From positions 51,484 to 115,483 of the forward strand of contig NZ_JASSOT010000051.1 in NCBI RefSeq assembly GCF_030238365.1: a DNA stretch of 64,000 bases, given 5' to 3'. The position numbers were made by a program, and so were the translations under genes. Positions 1 through 8,977 of this stretch are shown one piece after another. The stretch comes from Lelliottia wanjuensis. Lineage in GTDB: Bacteria > Pseudomonadota > Gammaproteobacteria > Enterobacterales > Enterobacteriaceae. Position 1 is the first letter of the stretch. The number at the start of each line of letters is the position of its first letter. The notes beneath the pieces were generated by a model. That model was not told the origin of the DNA, did no database searches, and saw only the letters and a list, made by a program, of their open reading frames with translations.

Positions 1-2
1 AT

Positions 3-86
3 GTTGCAATTACGAGAGCTCAGCAAAGCGTAGCAATAGTCGTGGGGAAACCTGGTCAATCAAACTTACCAATATGGGAACCATAA
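3..86 (+). CDS. C-terminal end of a superfamily-1 helicase (partial, runs off left edge)
   Basis: An open frame enters from the left edge and stops with TAA at 84-86. Its 27 residues begin VAITRAQQSVAIVVG, which has the form of helicase motif VI of UvrD/RecD/Upf1-like SF1 helicases (VA-TRA, then a hydrophobic strand). The arginine of TRA is normally the finger that contacts ATP. Only the tail is present, so the exact family cannot be told. The stop lies one base before the ATG of the next gene, which implies a shared transcript and translational coupling. It is too short to be seen as an ORF on its own; the motif is the only support. Confidence 0.6.
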   Translation, partial: VAITRAQQSVAIVVGKPGQSNLPIWEP

Positions 87-87
87 A

Positions 88-1014
88 ATGGACGTTTACT
101 CATCATTTCCTAATGTTATAAACTTTAAGCGCTCAAACATTCCCATCCAAGGCATATATAAAAGATATGCTATTTTATTTGATAAAATAATATTCAATAG
201 ATACGGATGTCCAATAGGAAACAATAACTTATTCGCAAGCCTGCCTGAATATACATCAACTTTTGCAAGCGATGAAAAAGATTTAAAAGAGAAACTAAAT
301 CTTTCCAAAAATAAAAAATTCCAAGATTTATTTATCGATTTATGGGATTTATTCGAAAACCCAGAAAGCTTAAATAATGAAGCCAGGAACTATGTTTCAG
401 AACATCAAAGTGAGACCATATCTAAATTTTCATGGGGACGTGCCCTCATAGACAAAGAGATGGGAATTCATAACCATAATAGTGAATATAAGGCAGCAAG
501 CATAGTGTGGGGAGATATTAGCTCCGATCTTGGATTTAATTTCCTATTGAAAAAAAACCATAAAAACCTTCATATTAACTTTGCCCCCGTGGTTGCCTCA
601 GCGGTTAACTCAGTACAACAAACATCCGACATACAAAATCTTTTCGCAACTGACCTAATCATCCCAAACTTTGAAGAACTAACCTGGGATCAAATTTTAG
701 AATTAAGAGACGATAAATATATTAAAGCATTTAGAAAAAAATATTTCTCCATCGAGAAGAATGACAAAAATATCGATTTAGAACTTAATTCTGATTTAGA
801 TGAAGCCTTATGGGATTTAGCCACACAAATAAGACCTAACATCACAAAATCCATTATGGAAGCAGTATTAAGCAACCTACCATTCCCTTCAATTGCAAAT
901 CCATTCGGAATTTATTATGGAGCAAAAAATACATTAAGAAACATTGAAAATAAAAATAACCACTCTTGGGTGTATTTCATTCAATCGGCAAAAAAAACCA
1001 ACATCATTAAATAA
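88..1014 (+). CDS. Unknown 308-residue protein coupled to the helicase gene
   Basis: I do not recognise this protein. It is AT-rich, largely helical by composition, with no signal peptide or transmembrane stretch, so it is probably cytoplasmic. Visible features are an N-terminal segment around residues 22-35 (GIYKRYAILFDKII), a basic/acidic segment around residues 207-222 (ILELRDDKYIKAFRKK), and a C-terminal small-residue segment LPFPSIANPFGIYYG. No catalytic motif is evident. The ATG follows the helicase stop by one base, with GGGAA a few bases upstream inside the helicase gene. Position behind a helicase in an integrase-borne island makes a defence or mobile-element role possible, but that is inference. 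Confidence 0.75.
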   Translation: MDVYSSFPNVINFKRSNIPIQGIYKRYAILFDKIIFNRYGCPIGNNNLFASLPEYTSTFASDEKDLKEKLNLSKNKKFQDLFIDLWDLFENPESLNNEARNYVSEHQSETISKFSWGRALIDKEMGIHNHNSEYKAASIVWGDISSDLGFNFLLKKNHKNLHINFAPVVASAVNSVQQTSDIQNLFATDLIIPNFEELTWDQILELRDDKYIKAFRKKYFSIEKNDKNIDLELNSDLDEALWDLATQIRPNITKSIMEAVLSNLPFPSIANPFGIYYGAKNTLRNIENKNNHSWVYFIQSAKKTNIIK

Positions 1015-1016
1015 TT

Positions 1017-1058
1017 CAATTCGCTATTGCCCAATATCTTTTAAGCAATAGCGAATTG
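1017..1058. terminator. Hairpin between convergent genes
   Basis: Two perfectly complementary 14-base arms (CAATTCGCTATTGC and its complement) are separated by a 14-base loop just after the stop of the rightward 308-residue gene and before the stop of the leftward 176-residue gene. Position suggests a shared bidirectional terminator. T-runs are weak on both sides, so termination is inferred. Confidence 0.55.
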
Positions 1059-1087
1059 TAAACATTTCCAACCAAAATATGTAAACA

Positions 1088-1618
1088 CTACTCTTTTGGA
1101 ATCATTTTTAGTATATCCATTCTAGATTCCATTAATATACCACCAAGAAAACTACTTTTTGAGGCAAAATAACCTGTTGCACCACCCATATTGCCAATCT
1201 GTTTTAATAGCCGCTGCCTTGTAGCATATGCGGGTTTCACTCTATTATAAACATCTTCCCACCAAACAACCCCATACTTAGCAATTATCTTTTTTTTTAT
1301 TCTTTTAAAATACTCTCGACTATCCTGACCATTATAAGATGCAAGTTGACTAGCCCAGATCATTTTTTTATGTAGAGAAAGTGGTTCAAAATCTCTTTTA
1401 ATTAATTCTTCTTGTATGTCTGGATGTAAAAGCAAAGAGCCATCGCCTATTTTGCGCTTTATCCATAATTTTATGGCTAGTTTATAAATAAGTTTTTTAA
1501 ATTCCTTATCAACTTTTGATAACTCTGAACACTTTGACCAATCCTCAAGGTTATCTTGCAAACTTAATTCTTCAATTATATAGTTATATTGGTGAACATC
1601 TTCATTCCTAATAGTCAT
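1088..1618 (-). CDS. Unknown 176-residue protein in the thrW island
   Basis: This is a small, charged, AT-rich protein that I cannot assign to a family. It looks helical and cytoplasmic, with a lysine-rich centre (RIKKKIIAKYG near residues 105-115) followed by WWEDVYNRVKPAYATRQRLL and a glycine-rich stretch IGNMGGATGYF near residues 141-151. It has no signal peptide or hydrophobic span. It faces the helicase-linked gene convergently and points the same way as the gene behind it (start at 2816), from which it is separated by about 180 bp of AT-rich sequence with no clear signals. Low GC relative to the core supports acquisition with the island. Confidence 0.65.
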   Translation of the reverse strand: MTIRNEDVHQYNYIIEELSLQDNLEDWSKCSELSKVDKEFKKLIYKLAIKLWIKRKIGDGSLLLHPDIQEELIKRDFEPLSLHKKMIWASQLASYNGQDSREYFKRIKKKIIAKYGVVWWEDVYNRVKPAYATRQRLLKQIGNMGGATGYFASKSSFLGGILMESRMDILKMIPKE

Positions 1619-1799
1619 ATCTTTATCCTGATTTCAGACAAGCCATAATTATCAAATCTTAACATTGCATGCGCCTTAACCTATAAAAGCATCATACCAA
1701 AATTAAACCTAATGCCGAAAATATTGAAGAGGAGAATGAAATCCAACTGACGACATTATTTTTGCAAACCTCATGCACACCAGATTAGCTATAGCCGAA

Positions 1800-2816
1800 C
1801 TATTTTGTGCACTTAAGTGAAATTAAGTATCTAAGCAACAAAAAATCATCTGGCGCTTCAAAATCTAAATATCCACCTTCTCTCATATAGCATTGAGCAA
1901 TTCTAGGGTGTCCAAACGCCTCAGGGGGTAATGGGTTCTTTGCAAAAGGATTATGAAGCACATACAAACCATCCAAAAGGTGTTCTTTATAGTCACATTT
2001 TTGTGCTGTATGGACATTTGGATAAATAGAGTCTGGATTAGGGGTGAATGTCTGAAAAACAGTTGGAGCGGATGGATTATCAGCCAGCGCTCTTAATTTA
2101 CCCCAAGTTGCTAAGCTACTATAAATGACTGCACTAACATCTGAAAAATCAGGAGTGCAAAATAGTCCGATATCAATCTCAGTACGTCCATTCTTTAGAG
2201 CAGTATCGACATTATAAGAAATAACCTGTTCTGCGTTTGATGCCATCGTTGCTTCTTCATCATGATACAGGCCATACATCGCTGCAAGAATCGGTCTGCT
2301 AGCAGAAAAATGAGAGAAAGGTCTGTCGAATGAAGCAATTGCTATGACGAATGGTTTATTCCTGCATTGCTCAAGTTTTGAGTAGCGCTCTCTTAGCTTA
2401 TTTACTTTCCCCATGAAACTATTGGTTATACGGATCGCTGCCTGAGAGTTGAATTCATTAAATCCCCCCAATTTTGTATTATTATCAAAGCTGTGAGCAT
2501 GTGGTTGTCCTATAGCAGGTAATGCAATTGTAGCTTCAATACAAAACTCGTGATCTCTAACTATTACAAAATCAGGAGCATCAAATGAGAAGTCACAAAT
2601 ATGCCCAATTTCTTTCATATACGCATGTATATATAGTTCCCAAAGGCATGGTTCGAAGGTCGTCTGAAATTCTTTAACGAATTTACCATCTCTATCCTTT
2701 AACCCTTGGGCCCATTTATTTAAAACATCACGCTCAGCCCAGTATTCATCTTCTTTAATCATTTTATATATTGGGTGTTGTTTATCTAATGAAACCACAT
2801 CGGTAAATAAGTCCAT
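1800..2816 (-). CDS. Unknown 338-residue protein, possible PD-(D/E)xK-like nuclease fold
   Basis: The family is not recognised with certainty. Residues 52-100 carry an arrangement reminiscent of PD-(D/E)xK nucleases: a conserved-looking FEPCLWELYIHAYMKEIG helix, then APDFVIV, then FCIEAT about ten residues later. A glutamate in the helix, PD, and ExT would sit where E, PD and ExK sit in such folds. The last lysine is replaced by threonine, so activity is uncertain. The rest holds FVIAIASFDRPF and LATWGKLRAL. There is no signal peptide or membrane segment. It lies in the integrase-linked island downstream of the integrase and reads in the same direction. A nuclease role in defence or mobility is inference only. 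Confidence 0.65.
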   Translation of the reverse strand: MDLFTDVVSLDKQHPIYKMIKEDEYWAERDVLNKWAQGLKDRDGKFVKEFQTTFEPCLWELYIHAYMKEIGHICDFSFDAPDFVIVRDHEFCIEATIALPAIGQPHAHSFDNNTKLGGFNEFNSQAAIRITNSFMGKVNKLRERYSKLEQCRNKPFVIAIASFDRPFSHFSASRPILAAMYGLYHDEEATMASNAEQVISYNVDTALKNGRTEIDIGLFCTPDFSDVSAVIYSSLATWGKLRALADNPSAPTVFQTFTPNPDSIYPNVHTAQKCDYKEHLLDGLYVLHNPFAKNPLPPEAFGHPRIAQCYMREGGYLDFEAPDDFLLLRYLISLKCTK

Positions 2817-3157
2817 TTCTAATTCCTCAGATGGTAAACCGTGAGTATTCTACAGGAGTTGCTCTAGGAAAAGAGCTTTTTAAATCAAAAATCTTCTACA
2901 TTGCAGGAATAAATTCATTACCCAAAAACCATCCGGATTCCTGTAAACCCGAATCCGAATGAGTGGATAGAATAGGTAGATTGTGTTACACCATCCTCAC
3001 TACATCAAGCCTGTTTGAGTACTACACGGAACTGCACATATTGCAATAAAGAAGATAATCTCTCCTAAAGCTTAACGCGAGCTAATATCAAAAAAATCAC
3101 TGTCAGTCCCTCCATTTTGAAGGTACCAAACTTAAGATTGTGATCCTTTCTGTCCGC
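2817..3157. other. Gene-free stretch between the 338-residue gene and the integrase
   Basis: About 340 AT-rich bases with no convincing ORF. They must carry the promoter of the leftward 338-residue gene. An imperfect inverted repeat (ATCCGGATTC at 2931-2940 against GAATCCGAAT at 2951-2960, one mismatch, 10-base spacer) stands out, but no T-run follows. I see nothing else I can assign. Confidence 0.4.
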
Positions 3158-4369
3158 TTAAACAGTTGTATTGAAAGAAGCAATTATGAGTCCAGATAAT
3201 CCAATACTACCAATGTAATCCGCATACCACTGCATCATCTCCCTCCGCCCTTCCAGATACAACGCATGGTTGTACGTCCCGCGAATCGCATTCTTATCGA
3301 CATGCGCAAGCTGGGTTTCAATCCATGCCGAAATGAACCCTTCCTCGTGCAAAATCGTACTCATCGTGTGACGGAAACCATGCCCCGTTACCTTCCCCTT
3401 ATACCCAATCCGCTTAAACACCTGATTAATACTCGCTTCGCTCATCGTTTTGCGGGGATCATTCCTCCCAGGAAACACAAGAGGATATTGCCCAGACATC
3501 ACTTTGAGCTGCTGTACGATCTCTAGTGCTTGGGTAGACAGGGGCACGAGGTGAGGCCGTTTCATCTTCATACGCTCTGCAGGTATTTCCCACACCGCTT
3601 TTTCAAGGTCAAACTCACTCCAGAAAGCACCTCGAAGCTCGCCGGTGCGAACTCCCGTAAGGATCAGCAGACGAGCAGCAAGAACAACTAACGGGCTTCC
3701 TGTATAGCCTGCGAGAGCTTTAAAGAAGTCTGGTAACTCCTCAACAGTAAGGAAGGGATAATGCTTCGATTCATGCCCTGACATCGCGCTGGTTAGATCC
3801 GCTGCAGGATTGTATTCCGCACGACCGGTAACGATGGCGTAACGAAAGACTTCGCTGCAGCGCTGGCGAACCTTCTTGGCCTTCTCTGTCGCGCCACGGC
3901 TTTCCATACGACGCAGCACATTCAGCAGAACCAGTGGTTTGATTTCATTCACCGGCTGCTGGCCGATATAAGGGAAAATATCTTTGTTAAAGGCTTCGAT
4001 AATGTCGGAGGCATAGCCTTCTGACCACCGGCTTACCTTCGTGCCGTGCCACTCAAGCGCCACAGACTGAAACGTGTTGTTGAGCTGCACATCGCGAACC
4101 AGCTTTTCTTCTTTCTTTGCGAAAGACGGATCGATACCCTCGGCCAGCTTTTTCTTAGCTTCATCACGCAGTGCCCTCGCTTGTGCAAGGGACACTGCCG
4201 GATAGACACCAAAAGCCATACGCTTCTCTTTTCCATTGAATCGATATTTCATCCGCCAGTATCGTGAACCAGAAGGAACAACTTCAAGATACAAGCCTGC
4301 ACCATCTGCTAGCTTGTAGGCTTTCTCTCTGGGTTTAGCAGCATCTACCTGTCGTGCATTAAGCTTCAT
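3158..4369 (-). CDS. P4-type tyrosine integrase of the thrW island
   Basis: This is a site-specific tyrosine recombinase that integrates and excises the element at the neighbouring tRNA gene. The N-terminal arm-binding domain has the typical P4-integrase opening (MKLNARQVDAAKPREKAYKL, then DGAGLYLEV). The catalytic domain shows LLILTGVRTGELRGAFWSEFD with the first arginine, HLVPLS, the HGFRHTMST box with the second arginine and histidine, and a final active-site tyrosine in RGTYNHA. I chose the ATG at 4369 over one 13 codons upstream because AGGGAG precedes it at normal spacing and family members begin MKLN. The length is 403 residues, usual for the family. The gene lies just beyond the 3' end of thrW, the standard position for such integrases. 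Confidence 0.93.
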   Translation of the reverse strand: MKLNARQVDAAKPREKAYKLADGAGLYLEVVPSGSRYWRMKYRFNGKEKRMAFGVYPAVSLAQARALRDEAKKKLAEGIDPSFAKKEEKLVRDVQLNNTFQSVALEWHGTKVSRWSEGYASDIIEAFNKDIFPYIGQQPVNEIKPLVLLNVLRRMESRGATEKAKKVRQRCSEVFRYAIVTGRAEYNPAADLTSAMSGHESKHYPFLTVEELPDFFKALAGYTGSPLVVLAARLLILTGVRTGELRGAFWSEFDLEKAVWEIPAERMKMKRPHLVPLSTQALEIVQQLKVMSGQYPLVFPGRNDPRKTMSEASINQVFKRIGYKGKVTGHGFRHTMSTILHEEGFISAWIETQLAHVDKNAIRGTYNHALYLEGRREMMQWYADYIGSIGLSGLIIASFNTTV

Positions 4370-4419
4370 TGGGGGCATCTCCCTGGACCGAACACAGAAT
4401 GCCCCCACTTATGCCCCCA
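4370..4419. repeat. Three TGGGGGCAT motifs at the integrase promoter
   Basis: TGGGGGCAT occurs at 4370-4378 on the plus strand and at 4399-4407 and 4411-4419 on the minus strand. The last two copies are direct repeats with starts 12 bp apart. The first overlaps the integrase start region. Location between integrase and attachment tRNA suggests arm-type integrase sites or an excisionase/autoregulation site; this is inference. Confidence 0.45.
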
Positions 4420-4427
4420 ACTGCGAC

Positions 4428-4510
4428 TTGATTTCGGTTGAGTCCAGCTGATAACAGGAGATAAGATACGGGCCATAAACCGCAGTATACGGGCTTTTAG
4501 TTGATTTCGG
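4428..4510. repeat. 10-bp direct repeat TTGATTTCGG between integrase and thrW
   Basis: TTGATTTCGG is present at 4428-4437 and again at 4501-4510, within the att region next to the tRNA 3' end. Spaced direct repeats here are what arm-type binding sites of P4-like integrases look like. No functional evidence beyond position. Confidence 0.4.
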
Positions 4511-4532
4511 TAGACCTGGGGAGAGTTTGAAA

Positions 4533-4608
4533 TGGTGCCGATAATAGGAGTCGAACCTACGACCTTCGCATTACGAATGCGCTGCTCTACCAACTGAGCT
4601 ATATCGGC
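4533..4608 (-). tRNA. thrW: tRNA-Thr (anticodon CGT)
   Basis: Read on the minus strand this is a 76-base tRNA with encoded CCA. It has an acceptor stem GCCGATA/TATCGGC, a D-arm AGCTCAGTTGGTAGAGC, an anticodon loop TTCGTAA giving CGT, and a T-arm with GGTTCGACTCC. It sits directly after proBA as thrW does in E. coli. The 3' end abuts the integrase-bearing island, so it serves as the attachment site. The matching att copy at the far end of the island must lie left of the window. Confidence 0.98.
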
Positions 4609-4719
4609 CCTGAGAGGCCGGTTACGAGCGTAACCACGGTGCAAAAGGTTAAAACTAACGGGGTGATGCGTCAATGGCCTTGCGAATCAAATGCCTAATT
4701 TTGCATCACCCTCGTTTAT

Positions 4720-5973
4720 TTACGCACGAATCGTATCATCGCCGAAGCCGATCCACTTGTAGGTGGTCAGCGCTTCCAGACCCATCGGGCCGCGGGCGTG
4801 TAGTTTTTGCGTGCTGACCGCCACTTCGGCACCCAGTCCAAACTGACCGCCGTCGGTGAAGCGCGTTGAGGCGTTGACGTAGACTGCCGAAGAGTCCACT
4901 TCATTGATAAAGCGATCGGCGTTGCGCAGGGTGCGGGTCAGAATCGCGTCGGAGTGCTGCGTGCCGTGGGCGCGAATGTGGGCGATGGCATCGTCCAGAT
5001 CGGCAACCACTTTCACATTCAGATCCAGCGACAGATACTCGTCGTCATACTGTTCCGCTTTCACCGCTTCCACTTTGGCCGGGCCATCTTTCAGCAGTGC
5101 CAGCGCGTTGTCATCCGCATGCAGCGTCACGCCGCTCTCGGCCATTTGCTGACTTAGCGCAGGCAAGAACGTCTTTGCGATACCCTGATGCACCAGCAGT
5201 GTTTCAACGGTGTTGCAGGTGCTCGGACGCTGGGTTTTAGCATTGACGATAATCTTCAGCGCTGGCGCTAATTCGGCGCTCTCATCCACCAGGATATGAC
5301 ACACGCCAATCCCGCCGGTGATCACCGGAATGGTCGACTGTTCGCGGCACAGCTTGTGCAGACCTGCACCGCCGCGTGGGATCAGCATGTCGATGTATTT
5401 GTCCATGCGCAGCATTTCATTGACCAGCGCGCGATCCGGACTTTCGATGGCCTGAACCGCACCGGCTGGCAGGCCGCACTCTTCCAGCGCCTGCTGAATG
5501 ACTTTCACGGTCGCCGCGTTGGTGCGCCACGTCTCTTTCCCGCCGCGCAGAATTGCCGCGTTACCCGTTTTCAGACACAGGGATGCGACGTCGACGGTCA
5601 CGTTCGGGCGCGCTTCATAAATCACGCCGATGACGCCGAGCGGCACGCGGCGGCGTTCGATGCGCAGGCCGCTGTCGAGCAGCCCGCCATCAATCACCTG
5701 CCCGACCGGGTCGGCCAGATTACAGACCTGACGCACGTCGTCGGCGATACTTTTCAGGCGCGCAGGGTTCAGCGCCAGACGATCGAGCATTGCCTCGCTC
5801 AGGCCGTTGTTGCGCGCGTCGGCTAAATCCTGCTCGTTGGCGAGTAAAATTTGCGGCGACTGAGCTTCCAGATAGTCAGCGATTTTTTCCAGAACGCGGT
5901 TTTTCTCGCGACTGGAAAGGAGCGCCAGTTTATAAGAGGCGGCTTTGGCAGCTGCGCCCATTTGTTCCAGCAT
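4720..5973 (-). CDS. proA: Gamma-glutamyl phosphate reductase
   Basis: This enzyme reduces gamma-glutamyl phosphate to glutamate-5-semialdehyde with NADPH, the second step of proline synthesis. The 417 residues are the E. coli length and the sequence is near identical. The catalytic cysteine is in PSTCNTVET around residue 255, within an aldehyde-dehydrogenase-like fold, and a nucleotide-binding region lies around [13 protein letters not shown]. It follows proB by 10 bp, so the two are one operon, which matches their working as a complex that protects the labile acyl phosphate. Between its end and thrW lies a 9-bp inverted repeat (4661-4669 with 4703-4711), a possible weak terminator. Confidence 0.98.
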   Translation of the reverse strand: MLEQMGAAAKAASYKLALLSSREKNRVLEKIADYLEAQSPQILLANEQDLADARNNGLSEAMLDRLALNPARLKSIADDVRQVCNLADPVGQVIDGGLLDSGLRIERRRVPLGVIGVIYEARPNVTVDVASLCLKTGNAAILRGGKETWRTNAATVKVIQQALEECGLPAGAVQAIESPDRALVNEMLRMDKYIDMLIPRGGAGLHKLCREQSTIPVITGGIGVCHILVDESAELAPALKIIVNAKTQRPSTCNTVETLLVHQGIAKTFLPALSQQMAESGVTLHADDNALALLKDGPAKVEAVKAEQYDDEYLSLDLNVKVVADLDDAIAHIRAHGTQHSDAILTRTLRNADRFINEVDSSAVYVNASTRFTDGGQFGLGAEVAVSTQKLHARGPMGLEALTTYKWIGFGDDTIRA

Positions 5974-5983
5974 GATTGGCTCC

Positions 5984-7087
5984 TTAGCGAATGATCATAT
6001 CGTCACGATGCACAGCAACCGGGCCATATTCGTAGCCCAGAATCGCGTCGATTTGCTGTGAGTGATGCCCGGCAATGCGCCTCAGCGCGTCGCTGTTGTA
6101 GCGGCTGACGCCGTGGGCAATATCGCGACCTTCAAGATTGCAGATACGAATCACTTCACCACGGGAGAAGTTACCTGTCACGCTTTTAATTCCTTTCGGA
6201 AGTAATGAACTCCCTCTTTCCAGAATCGCCGAGGTCGCCCCTTCATCCACGGTGATTTCACCGGCTGGCGGTGCGCCAAAGATCCAGCGTTTGCGGTTTT
6301 CCAGGGGAGAAGCCTGAGCGTGGAAACGGGTGCCGACGGAGAGGCCTTCCATCACGTCGCCAATCACGCCCGGACGGCTGCCCGCAGCGATGATAGTGTC
6401 GATACCCGCACGGCACGCCACATCGGCGGCCTGCAGCTTGGTACCCATTCCGCCGGTGCCCAGCCCGGAAACGCTGTCTCCGGCGATGGCGCGCAGGGCG
6501 TCATCGATGCCGTGCACATCTTTAATCAGCTGTGCTTCCGGATTATTACGCGGGTCGGCAGTGAACAGACCCTGCTGATCCGTGAGCAGCAGCAGTTTAT
6601 CCGCACCGGCCAGAATCGCCGCCAGTGCCGAGAGGTTATCGTTATCGCCGACTTTGATTTCAGCCGTCGCCACCGCGTCGTTCTCGTTAATGACCGGAAC
6701 GATGTTGTTATCCAGCAGCGCACGCAGGGTGTCGCGCGCGTTCAGGAAGCGCTCCCGGTCTTCCATGTCGGCGCGAGTCAGCAGCATCTGCCCGATGTGA
6801 ATGCCATAGATAGAGAACAGCTGTTCCCACAGTTGAATCAGACGGCTTTGCCCGACCGCGGCCAGCAGCTGTTTAGAGGCGATGGTGGCGGGGAGTTCGG
6901 GGTAGCCCAGATGTTCACGCCCGGCGGCAATCGCCCCTGACGTAACAATCACAATACGATGACCTGCGGCATGAAGCTGTGCGCACTGGCGGACAAGTTC
7001 AACAATGTGGGCGCGATTAAGGCGGCGCGATCCGCCTGTTAAAACACTGGTACCGAGTTTTACGACCAGCGTCTGGCTGTCACTCAT
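5984..7087 (-). CDS. proB: Glutamate 5-kinase
   Basis: This kinase phosphorylates glutamate to gamma-glutamyl phosphate, the committed and proline-feedback-controlled step of proline synthesis. The amino-acid kinase domain occupies about residues 1-250, starting with [13 protein letters not shown] and containing VINENDAVA and [19 protein letters not shown] domain fills the C-terminus ([16 protein letters not shown] onward). I start it at MSDSQTL (7087), not at a longer frame 13 codons upstream, because this gives the 367 residues of the E. coli enzyme. It is the first gene of the proBA operon and is divergent from phoE. Confidence 0.97.
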   Translation of the reverse strand: MSDSQTLVVKLGTSVLTGGSRRLNRAHIVELVRQCAQLHAAGHRIVIVTSGAIAAGREHLGYPELPATIASKQLLAAVGQSRLIQLWEQLFSIYGIHIGQMLLTRADMEDRERFLNARDTLRALLDNNIVPVINENDAVATAEIKVGDNDNLSALAAILAGADKLLLLTDQQGLFTADPRNNPEAQLIKDVHGIDDALRAIAGDSVSGLGTGGMGTKLQAADVACRAGIDTIIAAGSRPGVIGDVMEGLSVGTRFHAQASPLENRKRWIFGAPPAGEITVDEGATSAILERGSSLLPKGIKSVTGNFSRGEVIRICNLEGRDIAHGVSRYNSDALRRIAGHHSQQIDAILGYEYGPVAVHRDDMIIR

Positions 7088-7393
7088 GATTCTCTGCCAT
7101 TCAACAATAAGGGAAAATGATGTCAATCAGACGTTTTAACAGGACTCAGCGCCGTTGCCAACTGCTGGCGCACTGAGCACGCCACTTTGTTGCGCGGGAT
7201 CAGGAAGCGTAGCGGCAGATTTTGACAGATTTATGACTGAAAAAATAAAACATACTTTTTTAAACATATTCTTACTTTGTCATAAAACCTTCACCCGCAG
7301 ACGATAAAACCCTTCCTGTTTTTCACGGGGTAATAAGCCGAATCTTATTGCTCAGCGAATATTAGCGCGTTTTATAAAACATCAGGATTGAAA
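7088..7393. promoter_or_regulatory. Divergent proB/phoE control region
   Basis: These 306 bases separate the proB and phoE starts and hold no gene. They must contain the leftward proB promoter and the rightward PhoB-controlled phoE promoter, whose Pho box is listed separately. The centre (7230-7275) is very AT-rich. A GATAAA at 7303-7308 is correctly spaced from the Pho box to serve as the phoE -10 element. Confidence 0.7.
7277..7294 (+). promoter_or_regulatory. Pho box upstream of phoE
   Basis: TTGTCATAAAACCTTCAC matches the 18-base PhoB-binding consensus CTGTCATAWAWCTGTCAC at 15 of 18 positions. It lies about 100 bp before the phoE ATG and just upstream of a GATAAA -10 element, replacing the -35 box as in known Pho-regulon promoters. 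Phosphate-starvation control of phoE is established in E. coli. Confidence 0.8.
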
Positions 7394-8446
7394 ATGAAAA
7401 AGAGCACTCTGGCATTAGTGGTAATGGGCGTAGTGGCTTCCGCATCTGTACACGCAGCTGAAGTTTATAATAAAAACGGTAATAAACTGGACGTGTACGG
7501 CAAAGTAAAAGCAATGCATTACCTGAGTGATGACGATACTAAAGACGGCGACCAGACTTACGTCCGTTTTGGTTTTAAAGGCGAAACCCAAATTAACGAT
7601 CAGCTGACCGGTTATGGCCGTTGGGAAGCTGAATTCTCCGGCAACAAAGCCGAGAGCGATTCCACGCAGAAAACCCGTCTGGCCTTTGCGGGTGTGAAGC
7701 TGAAAGACTTCGGCTCTTTCGACTATGGCCGTAACCTCGGCGCACTGTATGACGTGGAAGCCTGGACCGATATGTTCCCGGAATTCGGCGGCGACTCTTC
7801 CGCGCAGACCGATAACTTCATGACTAAGCGTGCCACTGGTCTTGCGACCTATCGCAACACCGACTTCTTCGGCGCGATCGATGGCCTGGACATGACCCTC
7901 CAGTATCAGGGCAAAAACGAAGGTCGCGATCCTAAGAAACAGAACGGTGACGGCTTCGGTACCTCTCTGACTTACGACTTCGGTGGCAGCGATTTCGCCG
8001 TCAGCGGCGCGTACACCAACTCTGACCGTACCAACGCACAGAACCTGCTGGCGCGCGGCGAAGGCGATAAAGCGGAAGCCTGGGCAACCGGTCTGAAATA
8101 TGACGCCAACGATATTTACCTGGCGGCGATGTATTCTGAAACCCGTAATATGACCCCAATTTCCGGTGGCTTCGCCAATAAAGCGCAGAACTTCGAAGTG
8201 GTCGCACAATATCAGTTCGATTTCGGTCTGCGTCCTTCCCTGGGCTATGTCCAGTCTAAAGGTAAGGATATTGAAGGTATCGGCGATGAAGACATCGTGA
8301 AATACATCGACGTCGGCGCGACCTATTATTTCAACAAAAATATGTCCGCGTTTGTTGATTATAAAATCAACCAGCTGGACGACGATAATAAACTGGGCGT
8401 GAGCAGCGATGATATCGTTGCCGTCGGTATGACCTACCAGTTCTGA
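7394..8446 (+). CDS. phoE: Phosphate-starvation-inducible outer-membrane porin PhoE
   Basis: This is a trimeric 16-strand beta-barrel porin with preference for anions and phosphorylated solutes. A signal peptide ([21 protein letters not shown], cut before AEVYNKNG) precedes the barrel. The L3 constriction region [21 protein letters not shown] and the C-terminal strand ending in YQF (terminal phenylalanine needed for BAM assembly) are visible. The start is the ATG at 7394; an in-frame TTG two codons upstream is less likely. The 350 residues match PhoE, and gene order (proB-phoE-crl) distinguishes it from OmpC and OmpF. Regulation by PhoB is supported by the Pho box. Confidence 0.97.
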   Translation: MKKSTLALVVMGVVASASVHAAEVYNKNGNKLDVYGKVKAMHYLSDDDTKDGDQTYVRFGFKGETQINDQLTGYGRWEAEFSGNKAESDSTQKTRLAFAGVKLKDFGSFDYGRNLGALYDVEAWTDMFPEFGGDSSAQTDNFMTKRATGLATYRNTDFFGAIDGLDMTLQYQGKNEGRDPKKQNGDGFGTSLTYDFGGSDFAVSGAYTNSDRTNAQNLLARGEGDKAEAWATGLKYDANDIYLAAMYSETRNMTPISGGFANKAQNFEVVAQYQFDFGLRPSLGYVQSKGKDIEGIGDEDIVKYIDVGATYYFNKNMSAFVDYKINQLDDDNKLGVSSDDIVAVGMTYQF

Positions 8447-8461
8447 TATTGGATAAAAAAG

Positions 8462-8490
8462 AACCCGGCGCAAAAGTGGCCGGGTTTTTT
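8462..8490 (+). terminator. Rho-independent terminator of phoE
   Basis: The stem AACCCGGC/GCCGGGTT with a 9-base loop is followed by a run of T. It begins 15 bp after the phoE stop and is placed between convergent phoE and crl. Confidence 0.9.
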
Positions 8491-8518
8491 ATTGTCTGTC
8501 GCTTAGGCGGGTAAAGCG

Positions 8519-8920
8519 TTAAGCGGAGAGCTTAACCTGCTGGTTAGTGAAGTCATCAGCGGGTTCGAGCTTTAAATCCAGCGTCGCCAGCAGTTCGCGC
8601 GCTCTGTCGTGGAAACCACGCAGGGTCAACTCCAGACGATCGATCACTTCCTGATCTTTGATAGTTGTCGCTTCCCAGTGGCCATCTTTGTTAAACAAAC
8701 CAAAGTGATAGCTATAGGTAAAACGCTTCTCTTCCGCGTTCATCTCCATCCACCAGCCCCAGAACTCCCGTTTTTCGGGTGCAGGCTTCACGTTGACGCA
8801 AACAGCCAGGCAGTCGAAAAAAAAGCGATTCTCTTCACACTGCTCTTCTCGAATATACGGGCCAAGAGCCATGAACTTCTTAATCAGTCTACTTTTCGGG
8901 TGTCCACTCGGTAACGTCAT
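8519..8920 (-). CDS. crl: Sigma-S assembly factor Crl
   Basis: Crl binds sigma-S (RpoS) and promotes its association with RNA polymerase, raising expression of stationary-phase and curli genes. The 133 residues from [16 protein letters not shown] match E. coli Crl in length and show the conserved core FWGWWMEMN and [11 protein letters not shown] use the ATG at 8920, not the upstream in-frame start at 8944, because it reproduces the known N-terminus. The gene is single, convergent with phoE, and followed by frsA in the order seen in E. coli. Confidence 0.96.
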   Translation of the reverse strand: MTLPSGHPKSRLIKKFMALGPYIREEQCEENRFFFDCLAVCVNVKPAPEKREFWGWWMEMNAEEKRFTYSYHFGLFNKDGHWEATTIKDQEVIDRLELTLRGFHDRARELLATLDLKLEPADDFTNQQVKLSA

Positions 8921-8977
8921 TGCGATCTCCTTTTGTGAAGCCACTGTTTTACCAAACCATCAAAATTTAGCAATCTA

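Noticed and set aside
6320..6940. Long rightward ORFs opposite proB (and similar ones opposite proA, pepD, fadE, vgrG)
   Set aside because: They are antisense frames produced by GC-rich codon bias in well-known genes; their sequences are low-complexity and unlike proteins.
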